The notes under the pieces: model-generated | Seen by the model: the letters and a program-made list of their open reading frames with translations, nothing else | Told to the model about the DNA's origin: nothing | Database searches by the model: none | Origin: JAQVSH01 sp964349835 | Lineage (GTDB): Bacteria; Bacteroidota; Bacteroidia; Bacteroidales; UBA4181 | DNA: 32,380 nucleotides | Assembly (NCBI GenBank): GCA_964349835.1 | Contig: CAYGID010000021.1 | Location: 1-32,380, forward strand | Direction of reading: 5' to 3' | Translations under genes and position numbers: made by a program | In this document: one piece after another, positions 1 to 8,251 of the stretch | Layout: each line of letters opens with the position of its first letter | Numbering within the stretch: position 1 is the stretch's first letter

Positions 1-690
1 GCCGGAGCAGCCGGAGCAGCCGTTAAGCCCCAGGCAAGGGTAAACACCCAGGCAATTGTAATCACACAGGCAACAGCAATCAAACAGGTAACGGCAATCA
101 CACAGGCAAGGGTAAATACCCAATATACACGTGATAGAGTCTACATGTCGGTTTGTTCGGTGGCTGTAGCAGCACCTGCGCCCGTAGCCACAAGGGTTTC
201 GGACGACTTGATAAGGGAGTTCACTACCGACCCCAACCATCTGTTTGAATGGGCTTTTAAGGGGCTTGGGCTGCAGGGCGACGGGAAAGACATTGTGGTG
301 CTTACGGTAAACCGTTATACTTACGATACTCGAATGGGAGTCTACGAAGGAAACTTCGATTTCGACATCCCCGGCGTGACCTCCTTCCGCGATATGACGG
401 TAAAAGCCTTGATTCTTTCGAAAGCCGATTCAGCGAACCGATCGGAGGTGAGCTTCGACCTGCAGAACACCAACCTGATTGTAAAGAAGGCCGGAGGCAT
501 GCTGAAGGTGGTTCCGCACGGTTCGGGATGCCTGATGATAGTTCAGGTGCACTTCCGTTTTTCGTGGGTTATGGATCTGTTTGTAACACAAAAAAATTAT
601 AAGGCCGTTGTGGAATGGCGGATTGCCTCGTTTATGGAGAATTTGAAGAACGAAGCCGAAAAAAGGGCGGCATCCGCTCCCAAATCTTGA
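1..690 (+). CDS. Unrecognised protein, 5' end beyond the window
   Basis: The frame is open from base 1 to the TGA at 688-690. The first in-frame ATG is at 145, but the 48 codons before it contain no stop and hold an in-frame hexapeptide repeat (QARVNT, QAIVIT, QATAIK and so on) after an Ala/Gly stretch. I therefore think the gene starts upstream of the window and that 1-144 encodes a low-complexity linker; a start at 145 (181 aa) cannot be excluded. The C-terminal part, from about DDLIREFTTDP onward, is a compact alpha/beta-looking domain of about 160 residues ending in a charged helix (ENLKNEAEKRA). I recognise no family, catalytic motif or membrane segment. It is followed after 59 bp by the cytochrome gene, which has its own promoter box, so co-transcription is not required. 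Confidence 0.6.
   Translation, partial: AGAAGAAVKPQARVNTQAIVITQATAIKQVTAITQARVNTQYTRDRVYMSVCSVAVAAPAPVATRVSDDLIREFTTDPNHLFEWAFKGLGLQGDGKDIVVLTVNRYTYDTRMGVYEGNFDFDIPGVTSFRDMTVKALILSKADSANRSEVSFDLQNTNLIVKKAGGMLKVVPHGSGCLMIVQVHFRFSWVMDLFVTQKNYKAVVEWRIASFMENLKNEAEKRAASAPKS
31..138 (+). repeat. 18-bp tandem repeat (hexapeptide-coding)
   Basis: Five 18-bp units begin at 31, 49, 67, 85 and 103, each starting CAG-G(C/T)A. A degenerate sixth unit lies at 121-138. In the frame of the downstream gene they read QARVNT, QAIVIT, QATAIK, QVTAIT, QARVNT. Units 1 and 5 encode the same hexapeptide and differ by one synonymous base (aac/aat). Just before them, 1-21 is a 9-bp repeat giving Ala-Gly-Ala. Copy changes would keep the reading frame. 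Confidence 0.75.
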
Positions 691-700
691 ACAGATTGTC

Positions 701-708
701 TACATTTG
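701..708 (+). promoter_or_regulatory. Bacteroidota -7 box TACATTTG
   Basis: TACATTTG matches the Bacteroidota sigma-factor -7 consensus TAnnTTTG. It sits 41 bp before the ATG at 750 and 11 bp after the stop of the upstream gene, so it should drive the cytochrome/chorismatase pair. I see no good TTG -33 box at the usual 17-20 bp spacing. Confidence 0.5.
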
Positions 709-749
709 TAGAAACGAGCTCTATTTCAGGGAGGATTTCGCAACTATTC

Positions 750-2528
750 ATGTACAAACCGTATCTATTCTGCATCACCCTGCTTTTTGCAGTTTTCTGT
801 GACAACTTATGGCCGGACAACCTTTCCGGACAAACCTCTCCCCTATACATCACCTCCATTGCCCCGCAGCACAACGGTCATCTGATTATTGCCTCAGGGG
901 GCGATTCGCTGGTCAGAAAAATTGCTTCCGAAACCGGGGCGGTTGTTTGGGAGTGGAAATTGGATCGGCGGCCAAGCGCTCTTCTGGTGCGATCCGACAG
1001 TATTTGGGTCACAACCGACAACGAAGGGGGAACCTTGCAGCTGATCTTGCCCAACCACCCCAAACCGGTATATAAGGTAATTGCAGGCTATGGTGCCACC
1101 TCCCCGGTCGCCGACCCGGAGAGGCAATCGATTTACCTCTGTTGCCGTTTCGACAATCGGGTCGATCGGTTTGATGCCGCCAGCGGCCGAAAAACCGGCT
1201 CGGTTGCCGTTTTGAGGGAGCCGGTTTCGGCGGTGATTTCCGACAACGGAAAATATCTGTATGTGGCCAACTTTCTCCCCTCAGGCAGTGCCAACAGCAG
1301 CGTGGTTGCCGCACAGGTTTCGGTTATCGATTTGCAGTCGTTTAAAAAAACGCACGACATTCTCCTCCCCAACGGAAGCAACGCGTTACGCCACATGCTA
1401 CTGAGTCCCGATGGCAACTATCTCTACGTAACCCATAACCTGGGCCGATTTCAGGTTCCTACCTCACAGTTGCACCAAGGCTGGATGAACACCAGTGCCC
1501 TGAGCATTATTGATGCCCGTAAGAGCAGTTTTCTGGGCACAATTCTGCTCGACGAGCCATCGAGGGGTGCCGCCGGAAGCTGGGGCATTGCATGCAATAG
1601 CGAGTTTCTGGCTGTGGCTCATTCGGGCACTCACGATGTGAGCATTATCGACCACAAAAAAATGATTGCCAAATTTGAAGCCTACCAACAAAAGGAGAAC
1701 CTGGCCTATGACCTCCATTTTCTTTACGGAATCAGGCGGCGTATTCCTCTTTTTGGAAATGGCCCCAGAGCCCTATGCCTGAAGGAGAATGAGCTCTTTG
1801 TTCCTACCTATTTTTCGGACACGCTCAACCGTATAGATCTGAAAACCGGGCTGGTGCGCTATACGGCATTGAACCCCGCCAGGCAGGAGAGTGCCGCGCA
1901 AAAGGGCGAAAGAATTTTTAACGACGCCTCCTACTGTTTTCAGAACTGGCAGTCTTGCAACGGATGTCACCCCGGGGAGGGGCGAACCGACGGAATGAAC
2001 TGGGATCTGATGAACGACGGAATAGGCAATCCGAAAAACTGTAAAAGTCTGCTCTTGTCGCACGCCACCCCGCCCAACATGATTTCGGGAATCCGCGCGA
2101 ACGCTGAGTTGGCAGTGAGGGCAGGTTTCACCCACATTCAATTTATGCAGGTATCCGACTCTCTGGCCAACTATGTCGACAACTACCTGAAAAATCTGAA
2201 GCCCCTCGCCAGCCCCCGGTTGGTAAACGGAAAGCTCACGACCGAAGCAAAAAAAGGCAAGAAGATCTTCGAAGCATTGGGCTGCGCGGAATGCCACAGC
2301 GGCCCCCTCTATACCGACCTGCAAATGCATCGTATTGGCGAGGATATGGAGTTTCCCGACGGATGGGATACCCCTACCCTCATTGAAGTATGGCGCACGG
2401 CACCCTACCTCTTTGATGGTCGTGCGGCCACAATGGAAGAGGTCTTTTCGGAATTCGGGCATGGCGTAAACCGCAAACTGTTTAAAAAAGAGGTAACCGC
2501 ACTCTCCGAATATGTTAATTCACTATAA
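750..2528 (+). CDS. Exported beta-propeller / di-haem cytochrome c (MauG/CCP-like)
   Basis: A 592-residue protein. I chose ATG 750 because it opens a signal peptide (MYKPYLFCITLLFAVFC) and lies just after a TACATTTG box; an upstream in-frame start at 615 would overlap the previous gene and give no signal peptide. Residues about 35-385 are a YncE/YVTN-type beta-propeller, with blades showing patterns such as SPDGNYLYVTHN and VSVIDLQSFKK. The C-terminal third has two haem c motifs, CNGCH (C403-H407) and CAECH (C512-H516), and a final segment (DTPTLIEVWRTAPYLFDGRA) typical of the MauG/cytochrome c peroxidase family. The expected role is a periplasmic or surface redox protein; the substrate is unknown. 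The next gene begins 3 bp after its stop, so the two are almost certainly co-expressed. The domain assignment is firm, the biological role is not. Confidence 0.85.
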   Translation: MYKPYLFCITLLFAVFCDNLWPDNLSGQTSPLYITSIAPQHNGHLIIASGGDSLVRKIASETGAVVWEWKLDRRPSALLVRSDSIWVTTDNEGGTLQLILPNHPKPVYKVIAGYGATSPVADPERQSIYLCCRFDNRVDRFDAASGRKTGSVAVLREPVSAVISDNGKYLYVANFLPSGSANSSVVAAQVSVIDLQSFKKTHDILLPNGSNALRHMLLSPDGNYLYVTHNLGRFQVPTSQLHQGWMNTSALSIIDARKSSFLGTILLDEPSRGAAGSWGIACNSEFLAVAHSGTHDVSIIDHKKMIAKFEAYQQKENLAYDLHFLYGIRRRIPLFGNGPRALCLKENELFVPTYFSDTLNRIDLKTGLVRYTALNPARQESAAQKGERIFNDASYCFQNWQSCNGCHPGEGRTDGMNWDLMNDGIGNPKNCKSLLLSHATPPNMISGIRANAELAVRAGFTHIQFMQVSDSLANYVDNYLKNLKPLASPRLVNGKLTTEAKKGKKIFEALGCAECHSGPLYTDLQMHRIGEDMEFPDGWDTPTLIEVWRTAPYLFDGRAATMEEVFSEFGHGVNRKLFKKEVTALSEYVNSL

Positions 2529-2531
2529 AAC

Positions 2532-3710
2532 ATGACTATCACCTCAATCAGGTATCAAGTTCTCTCCTCTCGGCCGGCTCCCTTCGGCGAGATGGCTGCC
2601 TCCATTCTGTCGCAATGCAGCCACTTGAAGGAGGGCCTTATTCCTCTTCGTTTGGTATTCTTCGCGAATCCGGCCCATACAGAGGCGTACCGGAGCGAGT
2701 ACCAACTCTTGAAGGAGATGATTGCCGGTGTGTTTGGCAACAGGATGCCTGCCTTTAGTTATTTGGCTCAACCCCCCGTGGGGGAGGGAATGTATGCCGA
2801 GCTTCATTTGTTGGAATACCGCAACGAACAGCTCTGCTTCGGGCAGTCGGGAGGTGTGCCCTATGTTGCCGTAACCACCCCCTTCAGCAAAGAGCTATTT
2901 GCGGGAGGTTTTATGGCCGATAATCCACAACTGCCCGTTTTGGAACAGGCCGAACAGATATTTGGTGCCATAACGCAGTGCCTCCACAATGAGGCAATGC
3001 CAGTTGCTTCTATTATCAGGCAGTGGAACTATATTGAGGCCATCACGGCCACAGATGCTTCGGGGAAACAGCATTACCAGTTGTTTAACGATGCCCGGTG
3101 GGCGTTTTACCAAACAACCGAATGGAGTGCCGGCTATCCGGCAGCCACCGGAATCGGCACAACCTGCGGCGGTCTGGTGATCGATTTTGAGGCGGCTCTC
3201 TCTCTGTCGTCAGGGGTTTCCATGTGGCCTATAGACAACAAAATGCAGATATCGGCACATGAGTATTCGCAGGAGGTGCTGAGAGGAGAGGCCTTTTTAG
3301 AGGGATGCGGCAAAAGCACCCCGAAATTCGAAAGAGCAAAGGTTTGGGCAGGAGAAAACAGCAAACGACTCTATATCTCGGGTACGGCGTCGATTCGGGG
3401 CGAAAAAAGTATCGGTGGTTTGGATGTTACCGAACAGACCCGCATCACCCTCGAAAATATGGAATTTCTCACGCAACAGATTACCGATTGCCCGACCAAT
3501 CATCCGGCCGACCCTCTGACCCATCGCGCGGTGGACCCTCCGGCATCGCCCTTTACCCTGCTGCGAATCTATCTCAAGCAGCCCGAGTTCCGCGAAATGG
3601 CAGAAAAAGTGCTGGAATCGCGCTACAAGAGTGTCCCTTCGGTATGGATTACAGCCGATGTATGCCGCGAAGAACTTCTGGTTGAGATTGAGGCGATGAG
3701 CCTCCATTAA
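2532..3710 (+). CDS. Chorismatase-like protein (FkbO/Hyg5/XanB2 family, RidA-like fold)
   Basis: A 392-residue cytoplasmic protein. Family features visible are WNYIEAI (165-171) with YQLFNDAR (182-189), YPAATGIGTTCGG (202-214), the RidA-like strand ISGTASIRGEKS (282-293), QTRITLENMEFL (302-313), and the C-terminal CREELLVEIE (378-387). This family cleaves chorismate to pyruvate plus a dihydroxycyclohexadiene- or hydroxybenzoate. From memory of Hyg5, the catalytic Glu lies seven residues after a Cys; C378 and E385 have that spacing, which would favour a hydroxybenzoate product over the FkbO type. The region between about 315 and 340 is a Pro/His-rich linker. It starts 3 bp after the cytochrome stop and converges with fkp, with a 4-bp gap. 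The alternative is a catalytically different RidA-superfamily member. Confidence 0.75.
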   Translation: MTITSIRYQVLSSRPAPFGEMAASILSQCSHLKEGLIPLRLVFFANPAHTEAYRSEYQLLKEMIAGVFGNRMPAFSYLAQPPVGEGMYAELHLLEYRNEQLCFGQSGGVPYVAVTTPFSKELFAGGFMADNPQLPVLEQAEQIFGAITQCLHNEAMPVASIIRQWNYIEAITATDASGKQHYQLFNDARWAFYQTTEWSAGYPAATGIGTTCGGLVIDFEAALSLSSGVSMWPIDNKMQISAHEYSQEVLRGEAFLEGCGKSTPKFERAKVWAGENSKRLYISGTASIRGEKSIGGLDVTEQTRITLENMEFLTQQITDCPTNHPADPLTHRAVDPPASPFTLLRIYLKQPEFREMAEKVLESRYKSVPSVWITADVCREELLVEIEAMSLH

Positions 3711-3714
3711 CAGG

Positions 3715-6654
3715 TTACGACCGGGAAACCCGGAAACCTGTGGGCGAGAGCGAAAAGTCCACAAAACGAGCCTTATCGTTCACCGGATTCTCCCTGAGGA
3801 GGGTTCGTATGCGCTGGGCCGCCTCGGGATCTTTGGCAACCATAAACATATAACCGCCACCGCCGGCTCCCAACAGTTTATATCCCAAGGTAAGATCCGA
3901 TATCAGCGATCCGATCTTACCCACAGCCGGGGGTTCGGTTCCTGCATCGAGCGCTCTGTTAAACTGCCACGAACGCCCCACCCAACGGCCCATGCGCTCA
4001 AACTCGTTGCGCTGTAGCACCTCCGCAAAGGAGCGGGTGTGGTCCTGCATCTCTCTGAGAATTGCGAGATGGCTCCGACTGTTCAGGAACATCGCTCTCA
4101 CTATCTCGGCCAGTATCTGTTTGGCTGTACGGGTAATCCCGGTGTAGTAAAGAAGCATCGACGCGTGGGTGTCGGAGGTTACAAACATCCTGTCGGGGAG
4201 CCAGCGAGTCACCGGAATCTGAACCATTCCGGGCGAGGTTTCAAGCCATTTCAACCCGGGTAGTACCCCTCCGTACTGATCCTGCCACCCTCCGCCGGTA
4301 GTTAACAACTGCTCGAGCGAGAGGGTTCGCTGACAGATATCGCCGGCATCCCATCCCAGCGAACAGAAATCGGAGAGCGTGCCTAATACGGTGGCAGCCA
4401 GTATAGAGCTGGTGCCCAAACCCGAACCTTTGGGAACTGCCGAAAGCAGAGTCAGTTCGATGCCCCCGCCAAAGGCAAGGAGCTGTTCGCGCAACGAGGC
4501 AAAACTGCCCGACGAAAAGCGGGGGTGGAATCCCGCCAGCGAAAGGGCTGCTTTGGGAATCGAAAAGGGCGACCCCACCTGTTCGGTTACAGCAAGTTGG
4601 TTAAAGGTTGTTATTGTCTCCGAAGATCCCAGGTCTATGGAGCGCAATACGATGTGCGGCTCGGGAATGAGCCGGGCAAAAGCCTGGAGCGGTTGCTGAC
4701 CGTTCAGGTCGACCGCCAGATTAATTACACTACCCCCCTCAGCCAGACAGAAGGGAGGCGTGTCGGTCCAGCCTCCTGCCAGATCGAGTCGCACAGGGCT
4801 CCGGCCCCATACAATCTGATCTTCCTGTACTGCCAACCGGGGCTCTACCGGGTGCGAGGCAGCCATGTCGACCAAAACGTTACGCAAACGCTCAAAGGCT
4901 GCCCGCTCGTCGGGTTGGCCGTTTGCCCCGCCGAAAGAGGCCACACCGGCTCTAAACATGAGATGGCTCATCTCCTTTAAAGGATCGTGCCGAAACTCCG
5001 GCACCGGGGGAAGCGGCAATCCATGCCGGGCATAATCGTGCGCCAGCTCCAGAAGATCGACCTGATAGAAGACGCTCTTTTCGTGATTTTGTGCCAAGGT
5101 GGGCAGGTTTTCCAAATAGAATCCCTGCCTCTGGGCATACAAACGACCCATGTCGGCCTTGCGGCTCAGATCGGAGGCCGACATGCGGGGCAGCGACTGC
5201 CAAAGGGCAGCCGGTGAGAGGCTCCCTGCCGGGGTGCGCTCCTCCTGCTCTGAATGGCGAACGTACGAGAGTTCGGGCACAGCAAATGCATACGAAAACT
5301 TTGAGTGCGCCACCATCCACGAAAGGAGTCGGCCGGCATCTTCTAAGCTCTGCACTACCGGGAAGAGGGGCACCTTTTGCACATCGGCAAAGGGATTAAT
5401 GGAGCAGCCCTCGAAAGTGAGGCCTCTCACCGAAAGCCACTCTTTCAGGTGAGTGCCCATCCAAGAGGCCTCATCGGCCCTTCCCGCAAAGGTATCGAAA
5501 TAGCCGTAGGGTCTGAGGGCATAACCCGAAGGCATAACCGGCACCACATCGAGGCAAACAGAGGGGGGAAGTTCAATTTCCCAATCGTTTTCAGGGATGC
5601 CGGTAAGAACATGGTTATGATGCAGTTTCCAACGGGGTCCGATATGTGAGTTCTCTATCCAGAGATGATGATTATGGGCAGAAAGCGAAATGGATCGGGT
5701 GGCATTTTGCACAAACATGTCGGGATGGGGCTTTACATCCTTATGCCAGATTTGTCGCTGATCCTGCACCCGGTTCTGCAACTGCAGTGTGGAGGAGATC
5801 AATTCGCGGGTGGTTCCAAAATGGTAAAACTCCCCTCCCGTAAGATGAACAATCTTGACGGAAAGCTCCTTTACCCGGGGGTCGCTTCCTGTGGGATCGC
5901 TCCCCAGAGAGAGCCCGAATTGCCCATAGAGATCGTAAAATCGGGGTACTCCCCCCTCGAAGCCCCCCTCGTTGGCATTCCACCCCGAACACTCCATCAA
6001 ACAGGCAATGGCTCTCGGGCTCAAAATCCAGATGCCGATATCCATCATCGACAGGTAATCTGACTGACGTTTCCGGATCTCTGCAGGAGAGGGCTTTTGC
6101 ATCATAAACGAGAGCTGCTGAGGATGCTGCCGGTTGCAGAAAAAGAGACCGTGTCGGGAGGCCAATTCGGGGTCGGCCCACAAACCGAAACAGACAACAT
6201 CGGCATCAGGAATCTCGGGCAGGGCTGCATCGGCATGGATATAGACATCGCCGCTTGCCACAAGCACCTTGCCCTGCCCCGGAGTCGACTCCAGCAGTTT
6301 GGTATAGAGGGGGAGTTGCAAATCGAGCAGATTCTGCCGTAGCGACTGCCCTTTGCCCCAACGGAAGACGGGAATCGGGGTGAGAATCTTACCCGAAGGG
6401 GCATAGGCGGGAAGTCTCCGGCTCTCTCCACCGGCATGAATAAGTACTCTGGAGGTGGTAAGCAGCCACTCCCCGAAAGGAAGCGAACTTCCGGAGGCTC
6501 GCCATTGCATATAGAGCAACCAACAGGTGCCCCCTCCCGAACCCACTCTGGCGTCGTCGGGATCGGAGGCACAAAACCAATCGGACAGCGGCTTATCTTC
6601 GATTTCGTAAAATTGTGCCGAAAGATTTTCGGGAAGAGAGAGTAAATATTGCAT
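3715..6654 (-). CDS. fkp: Bifunctional L-fucokinase / GDP-L-fucose pyrophosphorylase
   Basis: A 979-residue protein that closely resembles Bacteroides Fkp (about 950 aa) over its whole length. It phosphorylates L-fucose and then makes GDP-L-fucose, the salvage route that lets Bacteroidales decorate capsule and glycoproteins with host fucose. The N-terminal pyrophosphorylase domain carries GSGGGTCWLL (38-47) and HAGGESRRLP with SGK (73-89). The C-terminal GHMP kinase domain carries SPVRLDLAGGWTDTPP (about 613), PKGSGLGTSS (about 741) and LGAGGGGYMF (about 925). I chose the ATG at 6654 because the protein then begins MQYLLSLPENL, like known Fkp; an upstream ATG at 6741 adds 29 unrelated residues and would run across the divergent rmlA promoter. 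No fucose permease, isomerase or fucosyltransferase is seen nearby. Confidence 0.96.
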   Translation of the reverse strand: MQYLLSLPENLSAQFYEIEDKPLSDWFCASDPDDARVGSGGGTCWLLYMQWRASGSSLPFGEWLLTTSRVLIHAGGESRRLPAYAPSGKILTPIPVFRWGKGQSLRQNLLDLQLPLYTKLLESTPGQGKVLVASGDVYIHADAALPEIPDADVVCFGLWADPELASRHGLFFCNRQHPQQLSFMMQKPSPAEIRKRQSDYLSMMDIGIWILSPRAIACLMECSGWNANEGGFEGGVPRFYDLYGQFGLSLGSDPTGSDPRVKELSVKIVHLTGGEFYHFGTTRELISSTLQLQNRVQDQRQIWHKDVKPHPDMFVQNATRSISLSAHNHHLWIENSHIGPRWKLHHNHVLTGIPENDWEIELPPSVCLDVVPVMPSGYALRPYGYFDTFAGRADEASWMGTHLKEWLSVRGLTFEGCSINPFADVQKVPLFPVVQSLEDAGRLLSWMVAHSKFSYAFAVPELSYVRHSEQEERTPAGSLSPAALWQSLPRMSASDLSRKADMGRLYAQRQGFYLENLPTLAQNHEKSVFYQVDLLELAHDYARHGLPLPPVPEFRHDPLKEMSHLMFRAGVASFGGANGQPDERAAFERLRNVLVDMAASHPVEPRLAVQEDQIVWGRSPVRLDLAGGWTDTPPFCLAEGGSVINLAVDLNGQQPLQAFARLIPEPHIVLRSIDLGSSETITTFNQLAVTEQVGSPFSIPKAALSLAGFHPRFSSGSFASLREQLLAFGGGIELTLLSAVPKGSGLGTSSILAATVLGTLSDFCSLGWDAGDICQRTLSLEQLLTTGGGWQDQYGGVLPGLKWLETSPGMVQIPVTRWLPDRMFVTSDTHASMLLYYTGITRTAKQILAEIVRAMFLNSRSHLAILREMQDHTRSFAEVLQRNEFERMGRWVGRSWQFNRALDAGTEPPAVGKIGSLISDLTLGYKLLGAGGGGYMFMVAKDPEAAQRIRTLLRENPVNDKARFVDFSLSPTGFRVSRS

Positions 6655-6717
6655 GACCACGTATTTTGCGTTCAAAGGAAGTTGCTTACAAAGTACCGTA
6701 AAAATATGAAATATCCC

Positions 6718-6725
6718 TACATTTG
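6718..6725 (+). promoter_or_regulatory. Bacteroidota -7 box for rmlACB
   Basis: TACATTTG, in the same context TACATTTGTA as the box at 701, ends 24 bp before the rmlA ATG at 6750 in the 95-bp divergent space between fkp and rmlA. No clear -33 TTG is found at normal spacing. The fkp promoter must lie in the same interval on the other strand; TACTTTGT there (complement of about 6688-6695) is only a partial match. Confidence 0.5.
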
Positions 6726-6749
6726 TAAAAGACCAAATCACTGTACATC

Positions 6750-7625
6750 ATGAAAGGAATTGTTCTGGCAGGGGGCAGCGGCACGCGCCTCTATCCCATC
6801 ACGAAAGGGGTCTCCAAGCAGATCTTGCCCATCTACGATAAACCCATGATCTACTACCCTATCTCGGTACTGATGCTGGCAGGAATCCGCGATATTCTCA
6901 TCATCTCCACGCCAATTGATCTTCCGATTTTTCGTCGGCTGCTGGGCGATGGCAGCGATTACGGGGTCGCCTTTTCGTATGCCGAGCAACCCTCGCCCGA
7001 CGGCTTGGCGCAGGCTTTTCTGATTGGCGCCGAATTTATCGGATCGGATGATGTTACTCTGGTTCTGGGCGATAACATCTTCTACGGCATGAACTTTTCG
7101 GCGTTGCTGAGGGAGGCGGTGCGAAATGCCGCAGAGCACCGCAAAGCAACCGTGTTTGGCTATTGGGTAACCGATCCCGAAAGGTACGGAGTAGCCGCTT
7201 TCGATGCCGCAGGGAATGTGGTGAGCATTGAGGAGAAACCCGAAAAGCCCAAATCGAACTATGCGGTGGTGGGGCTCTACTTTTACCCCAACAAAGTGGT
7301 TGAAGTGGCACGAAATGTGAAACCCTCGCAGAGGGGCGAGCTCGAGATTACCTCGGTAAATCAAAAATTCATGGAGGATAACGAACTCAAGGTACAGTTG
7401 CTGAGCCGCGGCTTTGCCTGGCTCGACACCGGAACCCACGAATCGTTGGCCGAGGCCTCGACCTTTGTAGAGGTCATCGAAAAAAGGCAGGGGCTCAAAA
7501 TTGCCTGCCTCGAGGAGATTGCCTATAACATGGGGTGGATCACGGCCGAAAAGTTGCAGGAAGCGGCCCGACCTATGCTCAAAAACCAATACGGTCAGTA
7601 CCTGATGCAGTTGCTCAAGCCCTGA
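6750..7625 (+). CDS. rmlA: Glucose-1-phosphate thymidylyltransferase
   Basis: A 291-residue protein, the normal length for RmlA/RfbA. It condenses glucose-1-phosphate with dTTP to make dTDP-glucose, the first step toward dTDP-L-rhamnose and related 6-deoxyhexoses. The nucleotide-binding loop GGSGTRLYPITKGVSKQ is at residues 8-24, and the metal-binding region reads VLGDNIFYG at about 108-116. EKPEKPKSNYAVVGLYFY is the usual sugar-binding segment. It is the first gene of rmlA-rmlC-rmlB, with 47 bp to rmlC, and is divergent from fkp. Confidence 0.96.
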   Translation: MKGIVLAGGSGTRLYPITKGVSKQILPIYDKPMIYYPISVLMLAGIRDILIISTPIDLPIFRRLLGDGSDYGVAFSYAEQPSPDGLAQAFLIGAEFIGSDDVTLVLGDNIFYGMNFSALLREAVRNAAEHRKATVFGYWVTDPERYGVAAFDAAGNVVSIEEKPEKPKSNYAVVGLYFYPNKVVEVARNVKPSQRGELEITSVNQKFMEDNELKVQLLSRGFAWLDTGTHESLAEASTFVEVIEKRQGLKIACLEEIAYNMGWITAEKLQEAARPMLKNQYGQYLMQLLKP

Positions 7626-7672
7626 CCGGAACCCTTAGTATCAATTGCTAATCCGAAATATCTCTTGCCCCG

Positions 7673-8251
7673 ATGGGAAAATTCGAATCGACCCCAACCC
7701 CCCTCGAAGGGTTGAAAGTGATACAACCTACTGTTTTGGGCGACAGCAGGGGCTTTTTTATGGAGAACTATTCCGTGCGCGATTTTGCGGCTCTGGGTAT
7801 CAACGAAACGTTTGTACAGGATAACCACTCCAAAAGCCGTCGCGGGGTGCTACGCGGACTTCACTTTCAGACATCACGACCCCAGGCAAAATTGATCCGG
7901 GTCATTGCCGGAAGCGTTTTCGATGTGGCCGTAGACCTAAGGCCCGAAAGTGCCACCTTTGGCGGGTGGTTCGGCCTTGTGTTGTCGGCTCAAAACAACC
8001 TGCAACTCTATGTGCCGCCCCGTTTTGCTCATGGCTTTCTTACCCTCGAAGAGGAGACAGAGTTTCTCTATAAATGCTCGGAGTATTACGATAGCGCCTC
8101 CGACGGAGGGATTGCATGGAACGACCCCGCTATCGGGGTAGAATGGAGTCCGTCACAATGGGGAATTGAGCCCGACCAGCTTCTCCTGTCGGAGAAGGAT
8201 AAAAACCTTCCGGCATTGGCAACTATCAACAAATCAACCCTCTGGAAATGA
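7673..8251 (+). CDS. rmlC: dTDP-4-dehydrorhamnose 3,5-epimerase
   Basis: A 192-residue cupin of normal RmlC length. It epimerises C3 and C5 of dTDP-4-keto-6-deoxyglucose. Diagnostic segments are DSRGFFMENY near the start, FVQDNHSKSRRGVLRGLHFQ (contains the catalytic His), VAVDLRPESATFG and VPPRFAHGFLTL with EFLYKCSEYY. Its stop overlaps the rmlB start by 4 bp (ATGA), so the two are probably translationally coupled. Confidence 0.95.
   Translation: MGKFESTPTPLEGLKVIQPTVLGDSRGFFMENYSVRDFAALGINETFVQDNHSKSRRGVLRGLHFQTSRPQAKLIRVIAGSVFDVAVDLRPESATFGGWFGLVLSAQNNLQLYVPPRFAHGFLTLEEETEFLYKCSEYYDSASDGGIAWNDPAIGVEWSPSQWGIEPDQLLLSEKDKNLPALATINKSTLWK

Noticed and set aside
615..749. Longer N-terminus for the cytochrome gene
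   Set aside because: It would overlap the previous gene by 76 bp, lies before the TACATTTG box and removes the signal peptide from the N-terminus.
6688..6695. fkp promoter TACTTTGT on the minus strand
   Set aside because: One base short of the TAnnTTTG pattern and no -33 box; mentioned but not listed as a feature.
6655..6741. Upstream start for fkp at 6741
   Set aside because: The extra 29 residues do not resemble Fkp, and the start would lie almost at the rmlA ATG; the protein from 6654 begins like known Fkp.
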